Source: an uncultured Psychroserpens sp. (GTDB lineage Bacteria; Bacteroidota; Bacteroidia; Flavobacteriales; Flavobacteriaceae). From it: a DNA stretch of 64,000 nucleotides. This document shows positions 1 to 7,770 of the stretch, one piece after another; position 1 is the first letter of the stretch, and each line of letters begins with the position of its first letter. The notes under the pieces were generated by a model. That model was not told the origin of the DNA. It saw nothing but the letters and a program-made list of their open reading frames with translations, and did not search any database. Location: contig NZ_CANMRL010000001.1 of assembly GCF_947500255.1 (NCBI RefSeq), positions 1,240,001 to 1,304,000 on the forward strand. Direction: 5' to 3'. The position numbers and the translations under genes are program-made.

Positions 1-36
1 GGTCAAGCTGTATCTTATATAGAAGAAGCAAAATAA
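1..36 (+). CDS. acpP: Acyl carrier protein, C-terminal end (partial)
   Basis: Only the last 11 codons and a TAA stop are inside the window. They read GQAVSYIEEAK, which fits the C-terminal helix of acyl carrier protein, and fabF starts 13 nt downstream as it commonly does after acpP. ACP carries growing acyl chains on a phosphopantetheine arm in cytoplasmic fatty-acid synthesis. The Ser attachment site lies outside the window, so the call rests on the tail and the context. Confidence 0.8.
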   Translation, partial: GQAVSYIEEAK

Positions 37-49
37 GAACTTTATTTTT

Positions 50-1300
50 ATGGAATTAAAGCGAGTAGTAGTTACCGGTTTAGGAGCACTTACACCAATT
101 GGCAATACCAAAGATGAATATTGGGATGCGCTAGTTAGTGGAAAAAGTGGTGCTGCACCAATAACGCATTTTGATGCTGAAAAGTTCAAAACGCAATTCG
201 CTTGTGAAGTAAAAAACTTTGAAGTTACTGACTTTATTGATAGAAAATTAGCAAAGCGAATGGATAAGTTTTCGCAGTATGCAATGGTCGCTTCAGATGA
301 AGCAATTGCAGACTCAAAACTTGATCTAGACGCTGTAAACAAGTTAAGAGTAGGTGTTATTTGGGGAGCTGGTATCGGTGGTTTAGAAACATTTCAAGAA
401 GAAGTGTTAAACTATGCTGCTGGAGATGGTACTCCACGTTTTAACCCATTCTTTATTCCAAAAATGATTGCCGATATAGCGCCAGGAAACATATCTATAA
501 AATATGGTTTTATGGGTCCTAATTATACCACGGTTTCTGCTTGTGCGTCTTCTGCCAATTCAATGATCGATGCTTTAAACAATATTCGTTTAGGTCATTG
601 TGATGTTGTAATTACAGGAGGAAGTGAAGCTGCAGTAACCATTGCTGGTATGGGAGGTTTTAATGCTATGCACGCTATGTCTACTCGTAATGACAATCCA
701 GAATCAGCTTCTAGACCTTTTGACGCTAACCGTGATGGTTTTGTGTTAGGAGAAGGAGCAGGAGCTATTGTTTTAGAAGAGTATGAACATGCAAAAGCTA
801 GAGGTGCTAAAATCTATGCTGAAGTAGTAGGTGGAGGATTATCTTCTGATGCTTACCACATGACAGCACCACATCCGGATGGTATAGGTGTTGTTGCAGT
901 AATGAGGAATTGTTTACAGAATGCTGGTTTAAATCCCGAAGATGTAGATCATATTAATACACACGGAACATCAACACCTTTAGGAGATGTTGCCGAATTG
1001 AAAGCTATATCTGAAGTATTTGGCAGTCACGCTAAAAGCATTAATATTAATTCTACTAAATCTATGACAGGACATTTGTTGGGTGCTGCAGGTGCCATTG
1101 AAGCTATTGCTTCAATAATGGCTATCGAGCATGGTATAATACCTCCTACGATCAATCATGAAACGGTTGACGAAAACATAGATCCAGAATTAAATTTAAC
1201 ACTCAATAAAGCTCAGAAAAGAGATATTAAAGTTGCAATGAGTAATACCTTTGGATTTGGCGGTCATAACGCTTGCGTATTATTCAAAAAAATAGACTAA
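50..1300 (+). CDS. fabF: Beta-ketoacyl-ACP synthase II
   Basis: Condensing enzyme of type II fatty-acid synthesis: it adds malonyl-ACP to an acyl-ACP with loss of CO2. The 416-residue length is normal. The thiolase-fold catalytic triad is visible: Cys165 in VSACASSAN, His305 in NTHGTSTPLGD and His342 in MTGHLLGAAG, with the conserved Lys337 in STKSMTGH. The Gly-rich C-terminal loop FGFGGHNA is present. It follows acpP by 13 nt and precedes rnc by 7 nt, so the three are probably one transcription unit. No anomaly seen. Confidence 0.97.
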   Translation: MELKRVVVTGLGALTPIGNTKDEYWDALVSGKSGAAPITHFDAEKFKTQFACEVKNFEVTDFIDRKLAKRMDKFSQYAMVASDEAIADSKLDLDAVNKLRVGVIWGAGIGGLETFQEEVLNYAAGDGTPRFNPFFIPKMIADIAPGNISIKYGFMGPNYTTVSACASSANSMIDALNNIRLGHCDVVITGGSEAAVTIAGMGGFNAMHAMSTRNDNPESASRPFDANRDGFVLGEGAGAIVLEEYEHAKARGAKIYAEVVGGGLSSDAYHMTAPHPDGIGVVAVMRNCLQNAGLNPEDVDHINTHGTSTPLGDVAELKAISEVFGSHAKSININSTKSMTGHLLGAAGAIEAIASIMAIEHGIIPPTINHETVDENIDPELNLTLNKAQKRDIKVAMSNTFGFGGHNACVLFKKID

Positions 1301-1307
1301 ATCCCGA

Positions 1308-2051
1308 ATGAGCTTCATTCGTAACATACTAAAAAATTCCCGTTTCCATAAGGACGGGAATTTTTTTTTACAACTCAACGATATTGTTGGTTATAAGGTC
1401 AAGAAAAAATCGTTATACATCAAAGCATTTACGCATCGTTCTATGAATATAAAGGACAAAGACGGCAATGCTATTAATTACGAACGACTGGAATTTGTTG
1501 GAGATGCAATGCTAGGCGCTGTTATTGCATCTTATTTATTTGAGGAAGTGCCTCATGGAGATGAAGGATACCTCACTAAAATGCGTTCTAAGATTGTAAG
1601 TAGAGAACACCTCAATGAATTGGGAAAAGAGCTCAACTTAATTGATTTGGTGGAAAGTAAAATCCCTAAATCAAACTTTGGAAACAATATTCATGGTAAC
1701 CTCTTCGAAGCTATAGTAGGCGCTATTTACCTTGACAAAGGGTATAAATATTGTGAAAAATTCATTCATAAACGTGTGATCAAGCCTCATGTTGATATTG
1801 AAACATTAGAAGGTCGAGTGATTAGTTATAAGAGTTTATTGATTGAATGGTGCCAGAAAGAAAAGAAAACCTTTGATTATAATGTCTATGAAGATACAGG
1901 TAATGATGACTTAAAACATTTCTCTGTAAAGTTATCGATAGACGAAAAAGTTATATCAAAAGCCAGAGCAACTTCAAAAAAGAAAGCTGAAGAAAAAGCG
2001 TCAAAACGCGCCTTTTTTGCTTTTCAAAAAGAAATAAGCAAAGCCTTTTAG
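1308..2051 (+). CDS. rnc: Ribonuclease III
   Basis: Double-strand-specific endoribonuclease that processes rRNA precursors and structured mRNAs. The catalytic signature YERLEFVGDAML sits near residues 58-69, with the metal-binding acidic residues Glu62 and Asp66. A second acidic helix (NLFEAIVGAIYLDKG) follows near 131-145, and a double-stranded RNA binding domain rich in Lys/Ala fills about 170-241. The ATG lies 7 nt after fabF; the next Met is at residue 46, inside the catalytic domain, so this start is needed. The oddity is that codons 9-21 coincide with a perfect terminator-like hairpin (listed separately). Confidence 0.95.
   Translation: MSFIRNILKNSRFHKDGNFFLQLNDIVGYKVKKKSLYIKAFTHRSMNIKDKDGNAINYERLEFVGDAMLGAVIASYLFEEVPHGDEGYLTKMRSKIVSREHLNELGKELNLIDLVESKIPKSNFGNNIHGNLFEAIVGAIYLDKGYKYCEKFIHKRVIKPHVDIETLEGRVISYKSLLIEWCQKEKKTFDYNVYEDTGNDDLKHFSVKLSIDEKVISKARATSKKKAEEKASKRAFFAFQKEISKAF
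1331..1369 (+). terminator. Intrinsic-terminator-like hairpin inside the rnc 5' coding region
   Basis: A perfect 13-bp stem pairs 1331-1343 (AAAAAATTCCCGT) with 1354-1366 (ACGGGAATTTTTT), with a 10-nt loop, and the 3' arm runs into nine consecutive T. This is the standard form of a Rho-independent terminator, yet it starts only 23 nt into rnc. It could end most acpP-fabF transcripts and leave a small amount of rnc read-through. The structure is seen directly; activity is inferred. Confidence 0.6.
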
Positions 2052-2138
2052 ATTTGATTTTAGATTTCGATTTTAAAACCTCGCAACTATAACGTTTTCG
2101 CTGCTATACTTGACATAAGATTAACCAAAACTTCACAA

Positions 2139-2165
2139 TTGTATAGCTTTTATGTGTTATATTTA
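2139..2165 (+). promoter_or_regulatory. Probable promoter of the IPExxxVDY-pyk unit
   Basis: TTG at 2139-2141 and TATATTTA at 2158-2165 (16-nt spacer) resemble the Bacteroidota -33/-7 pattern TTG/TAnnTTTG with one mismatch and a slightly short spacer. It lies 20 nt before the start codon at 2186. Confidence 0.4.
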
Positions 2166-2185
2166 CAACTTGTAGTTGATAAATT

Positions 2186-2668
2186 ATGGCATTACACAAA
2201 TTATTAGTTGACGATTTTTATGATGCTTCTTTTTCGCTTCTAGCTATTCATTGTAGATTAGAAGATTATAGATTAGCTTATCTCCTCAATAAACATTTGG
2301 GACTTAATTTAGAGCGAAAACCACAAGATTTAGACTACAATTATTTTGCAGCTTCTTTTTCTATTTACGAGTGGGAAAACAAAAGGTTTGATACCGTTTG
2401 GAACCTTGTATCTAATATTTGTAAAAAAGAAGAAGCGGCGCTCCAAAGCTCAGGTTCGTTGTTTGAAAGTCCAACAACAGTCACTAGAACCTTTAACCTG
2501 TTACCAGAATTGAAATCAGTAGACTATCTTATTAAAGTATCTAATGAACACAGAAATTTTAATGAGAAGCATATTCTAAATACAATTCAAACGATACCAC
2601 AAGTGATTACCACTTATAGTGTAGATGTCGACCAAATAAAATCTAAAGACCACTTAATTTTTGATTAA
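2186..2668 (+). CDS. IPExxxVDY family protein
   Basis: A 160-residue cytoplasmic protein with no signal peptide or membrane segment. Near residue 114 it carries LPELKSVDYLIKV, a close match to the (I/L)PExxxVDY motif that names this Bacteroidota-restricted family. Its function is not established. The stop overlaps the start of pyruvate kinase by one base (TAATG), so the two genes are translationally coupled; the family is often found beside pyk, and a role connected with that enzyme is possible but unproven. Confidence 0.85.
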   Translation: MALHKLLVDDFYDASFSLLAIHCRLEDYRLAYLLNKHLGLNLERKPQDLDYNYFAASFSIYEWENKRFDTVWNLVSNICKKEEAALQSSGSLFESPTTVTRTFNLLPELKSVDYLIKVSNEHRNFNEKHILNTIQTIPQVITTYSVDVDQIKSKDHLIFD

Positions 2669-4110
2669 TGTTAAGAACTAAAAAAACCAAAATAGTAGCT
2701 ACATTAGGTCCAGCGACAAGTAGTAAAGATGTTCTAAAAGGAATGCTTGAAGAAGGCGCAAATGTATTTAGAATTAATTTTTCTCACGCCGATTACAAAG
2801 ATGTAGAAGAGCGTGTAAAAATGATAAGAGACCTCAATAAAGAATTTGGTTACAATGCTGCTATTTTAGCAGATCTTCAAGGGCCTAAATTGCGAGTTGG
2901 TGTAATGAAAGGTGAGGTTATTGTTAATGAAGGCGATGAGATTGTTTTTGCAACGGGTGAACGTTTTGAAGGAACCAAAGAACGTGTTTATATGACCTAT
3001 GACAAGTTCCCTCAAGATGCTAAACCAGGAGAACGTATTCTTTTAGATGATGGAAAACTAATTTTTGAGGTCGTATCTACAGATAAGAAATCTGAAGTCA
3101 AAGCAAAAGTTATTCAAGGTGGACCACTTCGCTCTAAAAAAGGAGTCAACCTTCCTAACACCAATATTTCACAACCAGCTCTAACCGAAAAGGATGTGAA
3201 AGATGCCGTATTTGCTTGCGGATTAAAAGTGGATTGGATGGCATTATCCTTTGTGCGACATGCAGAAGACCTCATGCAGTTAGAAGAATTAATCAAAAAA
3301 CATAGTGATCATAAAATTCCAATCATCGCCAAAATTGAAAAACCCGAAGCAGTAGACAACATTGATAAAATTGTAGCCTATTGTGATGGATTGATGGTAG
3401 CCCGCGGAGATTTAGGTGTTGAAATTCCTGCTGAAGAAGTGCCACTCATTCAGAAAAAATTAGTGTTACGAGCAAAACGCGCTAGAATTCCAGTAATTAT
3501 TGCGACTCAAATGATGGAAACCATGATTACAAGTTTAACACCTACACGTGCCGAAGTTAATGATGTGGCCAATTCTGTGATGGATGGTGCAGATGCTGTA
3601 ATGCTCTCAGGAGAAACGTCTGTAGGGAATTATCCAATACAAGTTATCAAGCAAATGGCTGGTATTATTAGGAGTGTAGAAGACTCCGATTTAATTCAGG
3701 TACCACAATCGCCACCACATATTAAAACCAAGCGTTATATTACAAAATCTATTTGTTTCCATGCGGCCAATATGGCCAATGAGATCAGCGCCAAAGCCAT
3801 CTCAACATTAACTAATAGTGGGTATACAGCGTTTCAAATTTCGGCTTGGCGACCAAGTGCACATATTTTAGTGTTTACATCTAACAAGCGTATTTTAACA
3901 CAACTCAGTTTACTTTGGGGAGTTGAAGCATTTTACTACGATAAGTTTGTGAGTACCGACGAAACTATTGAAGATGTAAATGCCATAGCCTGTAAAAAAG
4001 GTTATCTCGATGTAGGAGACATGCTTATTAGTTTGGCGGCAATGCCAATTCAAGAGAAAGGAATGGTAAACACCTTAAGAGTAACCGAAATCACAAGTTG
4101 TAGTTTTTAA
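2668..4110 (+). CDS. pyk: Pyruvate kinase
   Basis: Last ATP-forming step of glycolysis, phosphoenolpyruvate + ADP to pyruvate + ATP. The 480-residue protein starts with the typical KTKIVATLGPAT, followed by FRINFSH near residue 33, LADLQGPKLRVG at the start of the B domain, and the active-site Lys region PIIAKIEKPEAV. Later come MVARGDLGVEIP and the signature MDGADAVMLSGETS. The allosteric C-terminal domain is present. It is co-transcribed with the overlapping upstream gene. Confidence 0.97.
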   Translation: MLRTKKTKIVATLGPATSSKDVLKGMLEEGANVFRINFSHADYKDVEERVKMIRDLNKEFGYNAAILADLQGPKLRVGVMKGEVIVNEGDEIVFATGERFEGTKERVYMTYDKFPQDAKPGERILLDDGKLIFEVVSTDKKSEVKAKVIQGGPLRSKKGVNLPNTNISQPALTEKDVKDAVFACGLKVDWMALSFVRHAEDLMQLEELIKKHSDHKIPIIAKIEKPEAVDNIDKIVAYCDGLMVARGDLGVEIPAEEVPLIQKKLVLRAKRARIPVIIATQMMETMITSLTPTRAEVNDVANSVMDGADAVMLSGETSVGNYPIQVIKQMAGIIRSVEDSDLIQVPQSPPHIKTKRYITKSICFHAANMANEISAKAISTLTNSGYTAFQISAWRPSAHILVFTSNKRILTQLSLLWGVEAFYYDKFVSTDETIEDVNAIACKKGYLDVGDMLISLAAMPIQEKGMVNTLRVTEITSCSF

Positions 4111-4113
4111 GAT

Positions 4114-4165
4114 TTGGACGTTACCCGAGGGTCGCACTTTATTCGTTGGTTTCTATTTTATATTA
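4114..4165 (+). repeat. Possible degenerate REP-like intergenic element
   Basis: Directly after the pyk stop lies a stretch of less AT-rich sequence containing GGACGTTACCCGAGGGTCGC, followed by CTTTATTCGTTGGTTTCTATTTT. From memory it resembles a short repeat class scattered in Flavobacteriia genomes (GGGCGTTACC...GGGTCGCGCT...CTATATC). ACCC and GGGT are in inverted order as in those elements. Only one copy is present in this window, so repeat status cannot be shown here. Confidence 0.35.
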
Positions 4166-4258
4166 TGGAACTCATGAATATGAACATTTCACTACTCGCT
4201 CTCTTTGAGGAACTCAAACATGTTGTTCAATCGCTAACGCAGAAACTTTATTACACCA

Positions 4259-4498
4259 ATGATTATTTTAAAAGAAGATTGGTCCTATACATTAGAAAAA
4301 ACTAAATCTGAATCGTATATATTAACAGTAGTTTGTGGAAGCATTGGTATTTATGAAATTAAAATAGCACTTAACCCTGACGAAATTCAAAAGTTTATAA
4401 ATCATGGAGAGTCATATATTGTTCAAAGCGTTCGAAACATACAAGAATCACCTTCAAAATATACAGATCGACATATAGATGATACATCTAAGTCGTAA
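4259..4498 (+). CDS. Small hypothetical protein
   Basis: A 79-residue ORF with an ATG start and a composition like a real protein: a beta-rich first half (DWSYTLEKTKSESYILTVVCGSIGIYEIKIALN), then an acidic helix and a polar tail. It has no signal peptide and no motif that I recognise. It lies downstream of pyk on the same strand, 149 nt away, and ends 5 nt before the convergent PD40 gene. The composition and the lack of a competing long frame favour a real gene; function unknown. Confidence 0.5.
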   Translation: MIILKEDWSYTLEKTKSESYILTVVCGSIGIYEIKIALNPDEIQKFINHGESYIVQSVRNIQESPSKYTDRHIDDTSKS

Positions 4499-4503
4499 TG
4501 CTT

Positions 4504-5502
4504 TTATTTATTTTCAATTATAGTTTTAAAATCAACTTTATAAATCCGGCTTGCACCATTATCATATCTATTAATCTGGTTTAGGAGTTCTTCTGTATCA
4601 GTATATCCAGATTCCTTTTTTTCGACATTGTTTCTACGACTAGTCAAATACAATGTTCTTGTTTTGGTATTCACAAACGGGCAATACTCCATGTCTTTAG
4701 AGTTAATGGTTTCTCCTAAGTTAGTCGCTGTTTGCCATACGCCATTTTCGCGTTTGCTCATATAGATATCGCCACTTCCAAGGCCATCTGGTCTGCGCCA
4801 ACCACCAAATAGGATATATGATTCGTCAGGTGCTACAAAAGCATTGTATTCGGCACCTTTAGTATTTACACCTTCGCCTAACACAACGGGTTCAGAATAG
4901 GCTCCATTTTTCCATTCGCACATAAAAATATCGTCCTGAGATTCTAACTCCTTTTTAACCGTTGTAAAATAAATGTTGTTTGATGAGGTTACCGATGGGT
5001 AAAATTCATCCAACGCAGAGTTTACTGGAGCACCAAGATTGATGGGCTGCGACCATTCCAGATCCAATTGATCTCGCTGCACATACCAGATGTCAAAATC
5101 CTTAACGTTAGTGCTATCTTTTGAAACAGGTCTGTTAGACGCAAAGTAAAGTTTTAAACCATCAGGAGACAGAAAAGGTTCTAAGTCTGTATACTGACCA
5201 GAGAAACTAGCAATTTTTGGGTCACTCCATGTGTCATTTTCCTTTTGTATATGCATGACAACAGACAGTTCTCTGGCTGGACTTAATAAGGTAAAATAAG
5301 CTTCATTTTCTTCAGGATCTATTGTGAAATCTCTAACATTAATAAACTGAGAAAATATGCTTGGAGCAAAGGGAGTTACAGCACCTTCTTTGTATGTGAT
5401 TTGTGGTGGTTTCTCTAGGTCTACTTCATTCGTTTCGGAAGACTGTCTTTCATTACAATTAAATAGTAATACGCACAGTACTAATAGGCTTATTGATTTC
5501 AT
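4504..5502 (-). CDS. PD40/TolB-like beta-propeller lipoprotein
   Basis: 332 residues starting with a lipoprotein signal (LLVLCVLLFNC, lipid on Cys16), so anchored in the envelope. The rest shows WD40-like/PD40 blades of the TolB type, each with a PFxSPDGxxLYFxSNR-like core: DLEPFLSPDGLKLYFASNRP, then DEFYPSVTSSNNIYFTT, AEYNAFVAPDESYILFGG and MEYCPFVNTKTRTLYLTSRR. Such propellers usually bind proteins or ligands; no catalytic residues can be assigned. It appears to be a single-gene unit, convergent with the small gene at 4259-4498. Confidence 0.8.
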   Translation of the reverse strand: MKSISLLVLCVLLFNCNERQSSETNEVDLEKPPQITYKEGAVTPFAPSIFSQFINVRDFTIDPEENEAYFTLLSPARELSVVMHIQKENDTWSDPKIASFSGQYTDLEPFLSPDGLKLYFASNRPVSKDSTNVKDFDIWYVQRDQLDLEWSQPINLGAPVNSALDEFYPSVTSSNNIYFTTVKKELESQDDIFMCEWKNGAYSEPVVLGEGVNTKGAEYNAFVAPDESYILFGGWRRPDGLGSGDIYMSKRENGVWQTATNLGETINSKDMEYCPFVNTKTRTLYLTSRRNNVEKKESGYTDTEELLNQINRYDNGASRIYKVDFKTIIENK

Positions 5503-5583
5503 AAGGATTGGTTTTATACTACAATTTAGAAACTATCTGATTTAATGCGTAAAAGATTAACAGTATTTAGCATTTGAGACTTG

Positions 5584-6696
5584 TTAAAAATCAAATTTCA
5601 ATTGTACACTAACTGGTTTTTCTTTGACTTTAGGTGTTTTGGCTTTTGAAGTTTCGGTATTTAAATTAGATAATGAAATCCCTAATAATCGCACCGAGTT
5701 ATTTAATTTATCTTGATATAATAAATCTTTAGCAGTTTCTAGAATGATACTTTTATCGCTAATAAAATAAGGCAAGGTTTTACTTCGAGTTTGCAATGTA
5801 AAATCACTATACTTTATTTTTAAAGTGACTGTCTTTCCAGCAACATTACTTTTGGCAAGACGTTTAGCGACCTCTTCAGCAATATGATCTAGTTTTTCGA
5901 GCATAAAGATTTCCGAAGATAAATTCTCGCTAAAGGTACGTTCGGCAGCGAGCGATTTTCGAATGCGGTTTGGTTTTACCTCACTGTTTTGGATACCACG
6001 AACAATGTAGTAATAATAGCGTCCCGATTTTCCGAAGTTCTCATCGAGATATTCCAGTGATTTCGCTTTTAAATCCTTGCCAGTAAAAATCCCTTTCTGG
6101 TACATTTTTTCGGCAGTAACTTTTCCAACACCATAAAACTTTCTAATATCTAAGTCTTCCAAAAATTGAAGCACCTCTTCTGGGTTTACAGTTTTTTGTC
6201 CGTTAGGTTTGTTATAATCGCTGGCTACTTTAGCAATAAACTTGTTGATGGATATACCTGCAGATGCTGTTAATCCTACTTCATTAAAAATACGTGCTCT
6301 AATCTCTTGAGCAATTAAGGAAGCACTTGGATTCCCTTTTTTATTTTCAGTGACATCAAGATAGGCTTCGTCGAGCGATAAGGGTTCAACGAGATCGGTG
6401 TAATCATAAAAGATATGACGTACTTTTTTAGAGATTTCGGTGTAACGCGCAAAATCGGTTCGTACAAATATCAGTTCAGGGCATAACTTAATTGCTAGTC
6501 GACCAGACATGGCGCTTTTCACGCCAAATTGACGTGCTTCATAACTTGCAGCGCTTATAACACCACGCGTGCCACCACCACCTACAGCAATAGGTTTACC
6601 TTTAAGTTTTGGATTATCCATTTGCGCTACAGAGGCATAAAAGGCGTCCATATCGACATGAATGATCTTTCGTATTGGTAAATCGTTTGACATCAT
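5584..6696 (-). CDS. dinB: DNA polymerase IV (Y-family, translesion)
   Basis: Error-prone lesion-bypass polymerase. Palm catalytic residues are in VDMDAFYASV near the N terminus and SLDEAYLDVT near residue 104; FIAKVASDYNKPNG and a helix-hairpin-helix thumb (FYGVGKVTAEKM) follow, then the little-finger domain. The 370-residue length is normal and the protein ends VQLKFDF, which resembles a sliding-clamp-binding tail. Two ATG codons are adjacent at the start. One departure: the family reads YASVEQ at the active-site helix, here YASVAQ. It diverges from the CYTH gene across a very short gap with a perfect palindrome. Confidence 0.95.
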   Translation of the reverse strand: MMSNDLPIRKIIHVDMDAFYASVAQMDNPKLKGKPIAVGGGGTRGVISAASYEARQFGVKSAMSGRLAIKLCPELIFVRTDFARYTEISKKVRHIFYDYTDLVEPLSLDEAYLDVTENKKGNPSASLIAQEIRARIFNEVGLTASAGISINKFIAKVASDYNKPNGQKTVNPEEVLQFLEDLDIRKFYGVGKVTAEKMYQKGIFTGKDLKAKSLEYLDENFGKSGRYYYYIVRGIQNSEVKPNRIRKSLAAERTFSENLSSEIFMLEKLDHIAEEVAKRLAKSNVAGKTVTLKIKYSDFTLQTRSKTLPYFISDKSIILETAKDLLYQDKLNNSVRLLGISLSNLNTETSKAKTPKVKEKPVSVQLKFDF

Positions 6697-6705
6697 GTAA
6701 ATTTA
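6675..6705 (+). promoter_or_regulatory. Candidate promoter for the CYTH gene
   Basis: TTG at 6675-6677 and TAAATTTA at 6698-6705 are 20 nt apart, close to the Bacteroidota consensus, with the -33 part inside the dinB coding region. TAAATTTA is self-complementary, so the same box could serve dinB on the other strand, although no upstream TTG is seen there. Confidence 0.35.
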
Positions 6706-6719
6706 GACATTAAATGTCT
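6705..6719. promoter_or_regulatory. Perfect 15-nt palindrome between dinB and CYTH gene
   Basis: AGACATT-A-AATGTCT is a perfect inverted repeat (7+1+7) that fills the gap between the divergent dinB and CYTH genes and directly follows the candidate -7 box. Position and symmetry fit a dimeric repressor site; the regulator is unknown. Confidence 0.45.
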
Positions 6720-6725
6720 TTTTTC

Positions 6726-7199
6726 ATGATAGAAATAGAACGTAAATTTTTAGTGACTTCTAAAGCTTTTAAAGACGAAGCACATAAACAAATTCGGATT
6801 GTTCAGGGCTTTTTAAACACAGATCCTGAGCGAACAGTTAGAGTGCGGCTAGAAGGTGATAAAGGGATTTTAACCGTTAAGGGAAAATCTACTAATGACG
6901 GATTATCCCGTTTTGAATGGGAAAAGGAAATTTCGAAAACCGATGCGAAAGCACTTTTAGAGTTATGCGAAAAAGATGTTATTGATAAGTTGAGATATGA
7001 GGTAGATGTTGGACAACATACCTATGAAATTGACGAATTCTATAAAGACAATGAAGGTCTTATTATTGCTGAGGTAGAATTGAGTCACGAGGATGAAGCT
7101 TTTGAAAAACCAGCATGGTTAGGACAAGAGGTGACAGGAGATATTCGCTATTACAACTCGCAATTAAGTAAGGATCCATTTAAGAATTGGACATTATAA
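6726..7199 (+). CDS. CYTH domain protein (triphosphate tunnel metalloenzyme)
   Basis: The N terminus MIEIERKFLV holds the ExExK hallmark of CYTH/TTM enzymes, which act on inorganic triphosphate or related phosphorylated substrates in an eight-stranded tunnel. Further conserved parts are RVRLEGDKGILTVKG, the RFEWEKEI segment, YEIDEF and AEVELSHED. I chose the second Met (6726) because family members begin MIEIERKF and because it leaves the palindrome 6705-6719 untranslated; an in-frame ATG at 6714 would add MSFF. The exact substrate cannot be read from the sequence. The next gene follows by 11 nt. Confidence 0.88.
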   Translation: MIEIERKFLVTSKAFKDEAHKQIRIVQGFLNTDPERTVRVRLEGDKGILTVKGKSTNDGLSRFEWEKEISKTDAKALLELCEKDVIDKLRYEVDVGQHTYEIDEFYKDNEGLIIAEVELSHEDEAFEKPAWLGQEVTGDIRYYNSQLSKDPFKNWTL

Positions 7200-7210
7200 A
7201 TTTTAATATT

Positions 7211-7720
7211 ATGAACATAAAAGTTTTATATTTTTTATCGGCTTTGCTGCTATTGTCGTGCAATAAAGATGCAAAAGACACCGAAATTGCTGGCGATAAT
7301 ATGGCAAACGACATTGCAAAAGAAGAAAAGCGATCTATTAAAGAGCTTAAAGAAGAACTCAAAGCAAAGGGCTATCAAACATTTGATTATATAGATGAAA
7401 AAACGCAAGATACTATTGTGATGCAGCAGTATTTCATTGCGTTTTTAAAACGGGGAAACAATAGGTCGCAGTCAAAAGCAGAGGCCGATAGTCTTCAAAA
7501 ATTACATTTGGCACATTTAGGTAAAATGTATGAGATGGGCTATGCGGATATTTCTGGTCCGTTTGGAGATGATGGTGATATAAGAGGTATTACAATTTAT
7601 AATGTACCAACACTAGCTATGGCAGATAGTTTGGCTAATGCTGATCCCATGGTAAAATTTGGACGTTTGGAGATTGAAATTCACCCTTGGTGGGCAGGAA
7701 AGGGACTTCCTTTACGATAA
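7211..7720 (+). CDS. YCII-related lipoprotein
   Basis: Lipoprotein signal MNIKVLYFLSALLLLSC followed by about 150 residues. After a Lys/Glu-rich linker, the C-terminal half has a YCII-like ferredoxin fold: QQYFIAFLKRG, LQKLHLAHLGKMYEMGYADISGPFGDD, GITIYNVPTLAMADSLANADPMVKFGRLEIEIHPWW. The internal His and the Asp of the small-residue loop are typical of that superfamily, but what secreted YCII domains do is not known. The start at 7211 was chosen because the signal peptide begins there; an upstream in-frame ATG (7187) would overlap the CYTH gene. Probably co-transcribed with it. Confidence 0.75.
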   Translation: MNIKVLYFLSALLLLSCNKDAKDTEIAGDNMANDIAKEEKRSIKELKEELKAKGYQTFDYIDEKTQDTIVMQQYFIAFLKRGNNRSQSKAEADSLQKLHLAHLGKMYEMGYADISGPFGDDGDIRGITIYNVPTLAMADSLANADPMVKFGRLEIEIHPWWAGKGLPLR

Positions 7721-7722
7721 CA

Positions 7723-7750
7723 AAAAACCCACTCGAACGAGTGGGTTTTT
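7723..7750. terminator. Bidirectional intrinsic terminator
   Basis: AAAAACCCACTCG-AA-CGAGTGGGTTTTT is a perfect hairpin flanked by A and T runs, placed between the convergent YCII lipoprotein and the HMA gene. Confidence 0.9.
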
Positions 7751-7770
7751 AAATATCTTAAAAGTTTTGA

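Noticed and set aside
4114-4305. 63-codon frame starting with TTG after pyk
   Set aside because: It starts with a rare codon, runs through the REP-like stretch and overlaps the more protein-like ORF at 4259; composition does not look coding.
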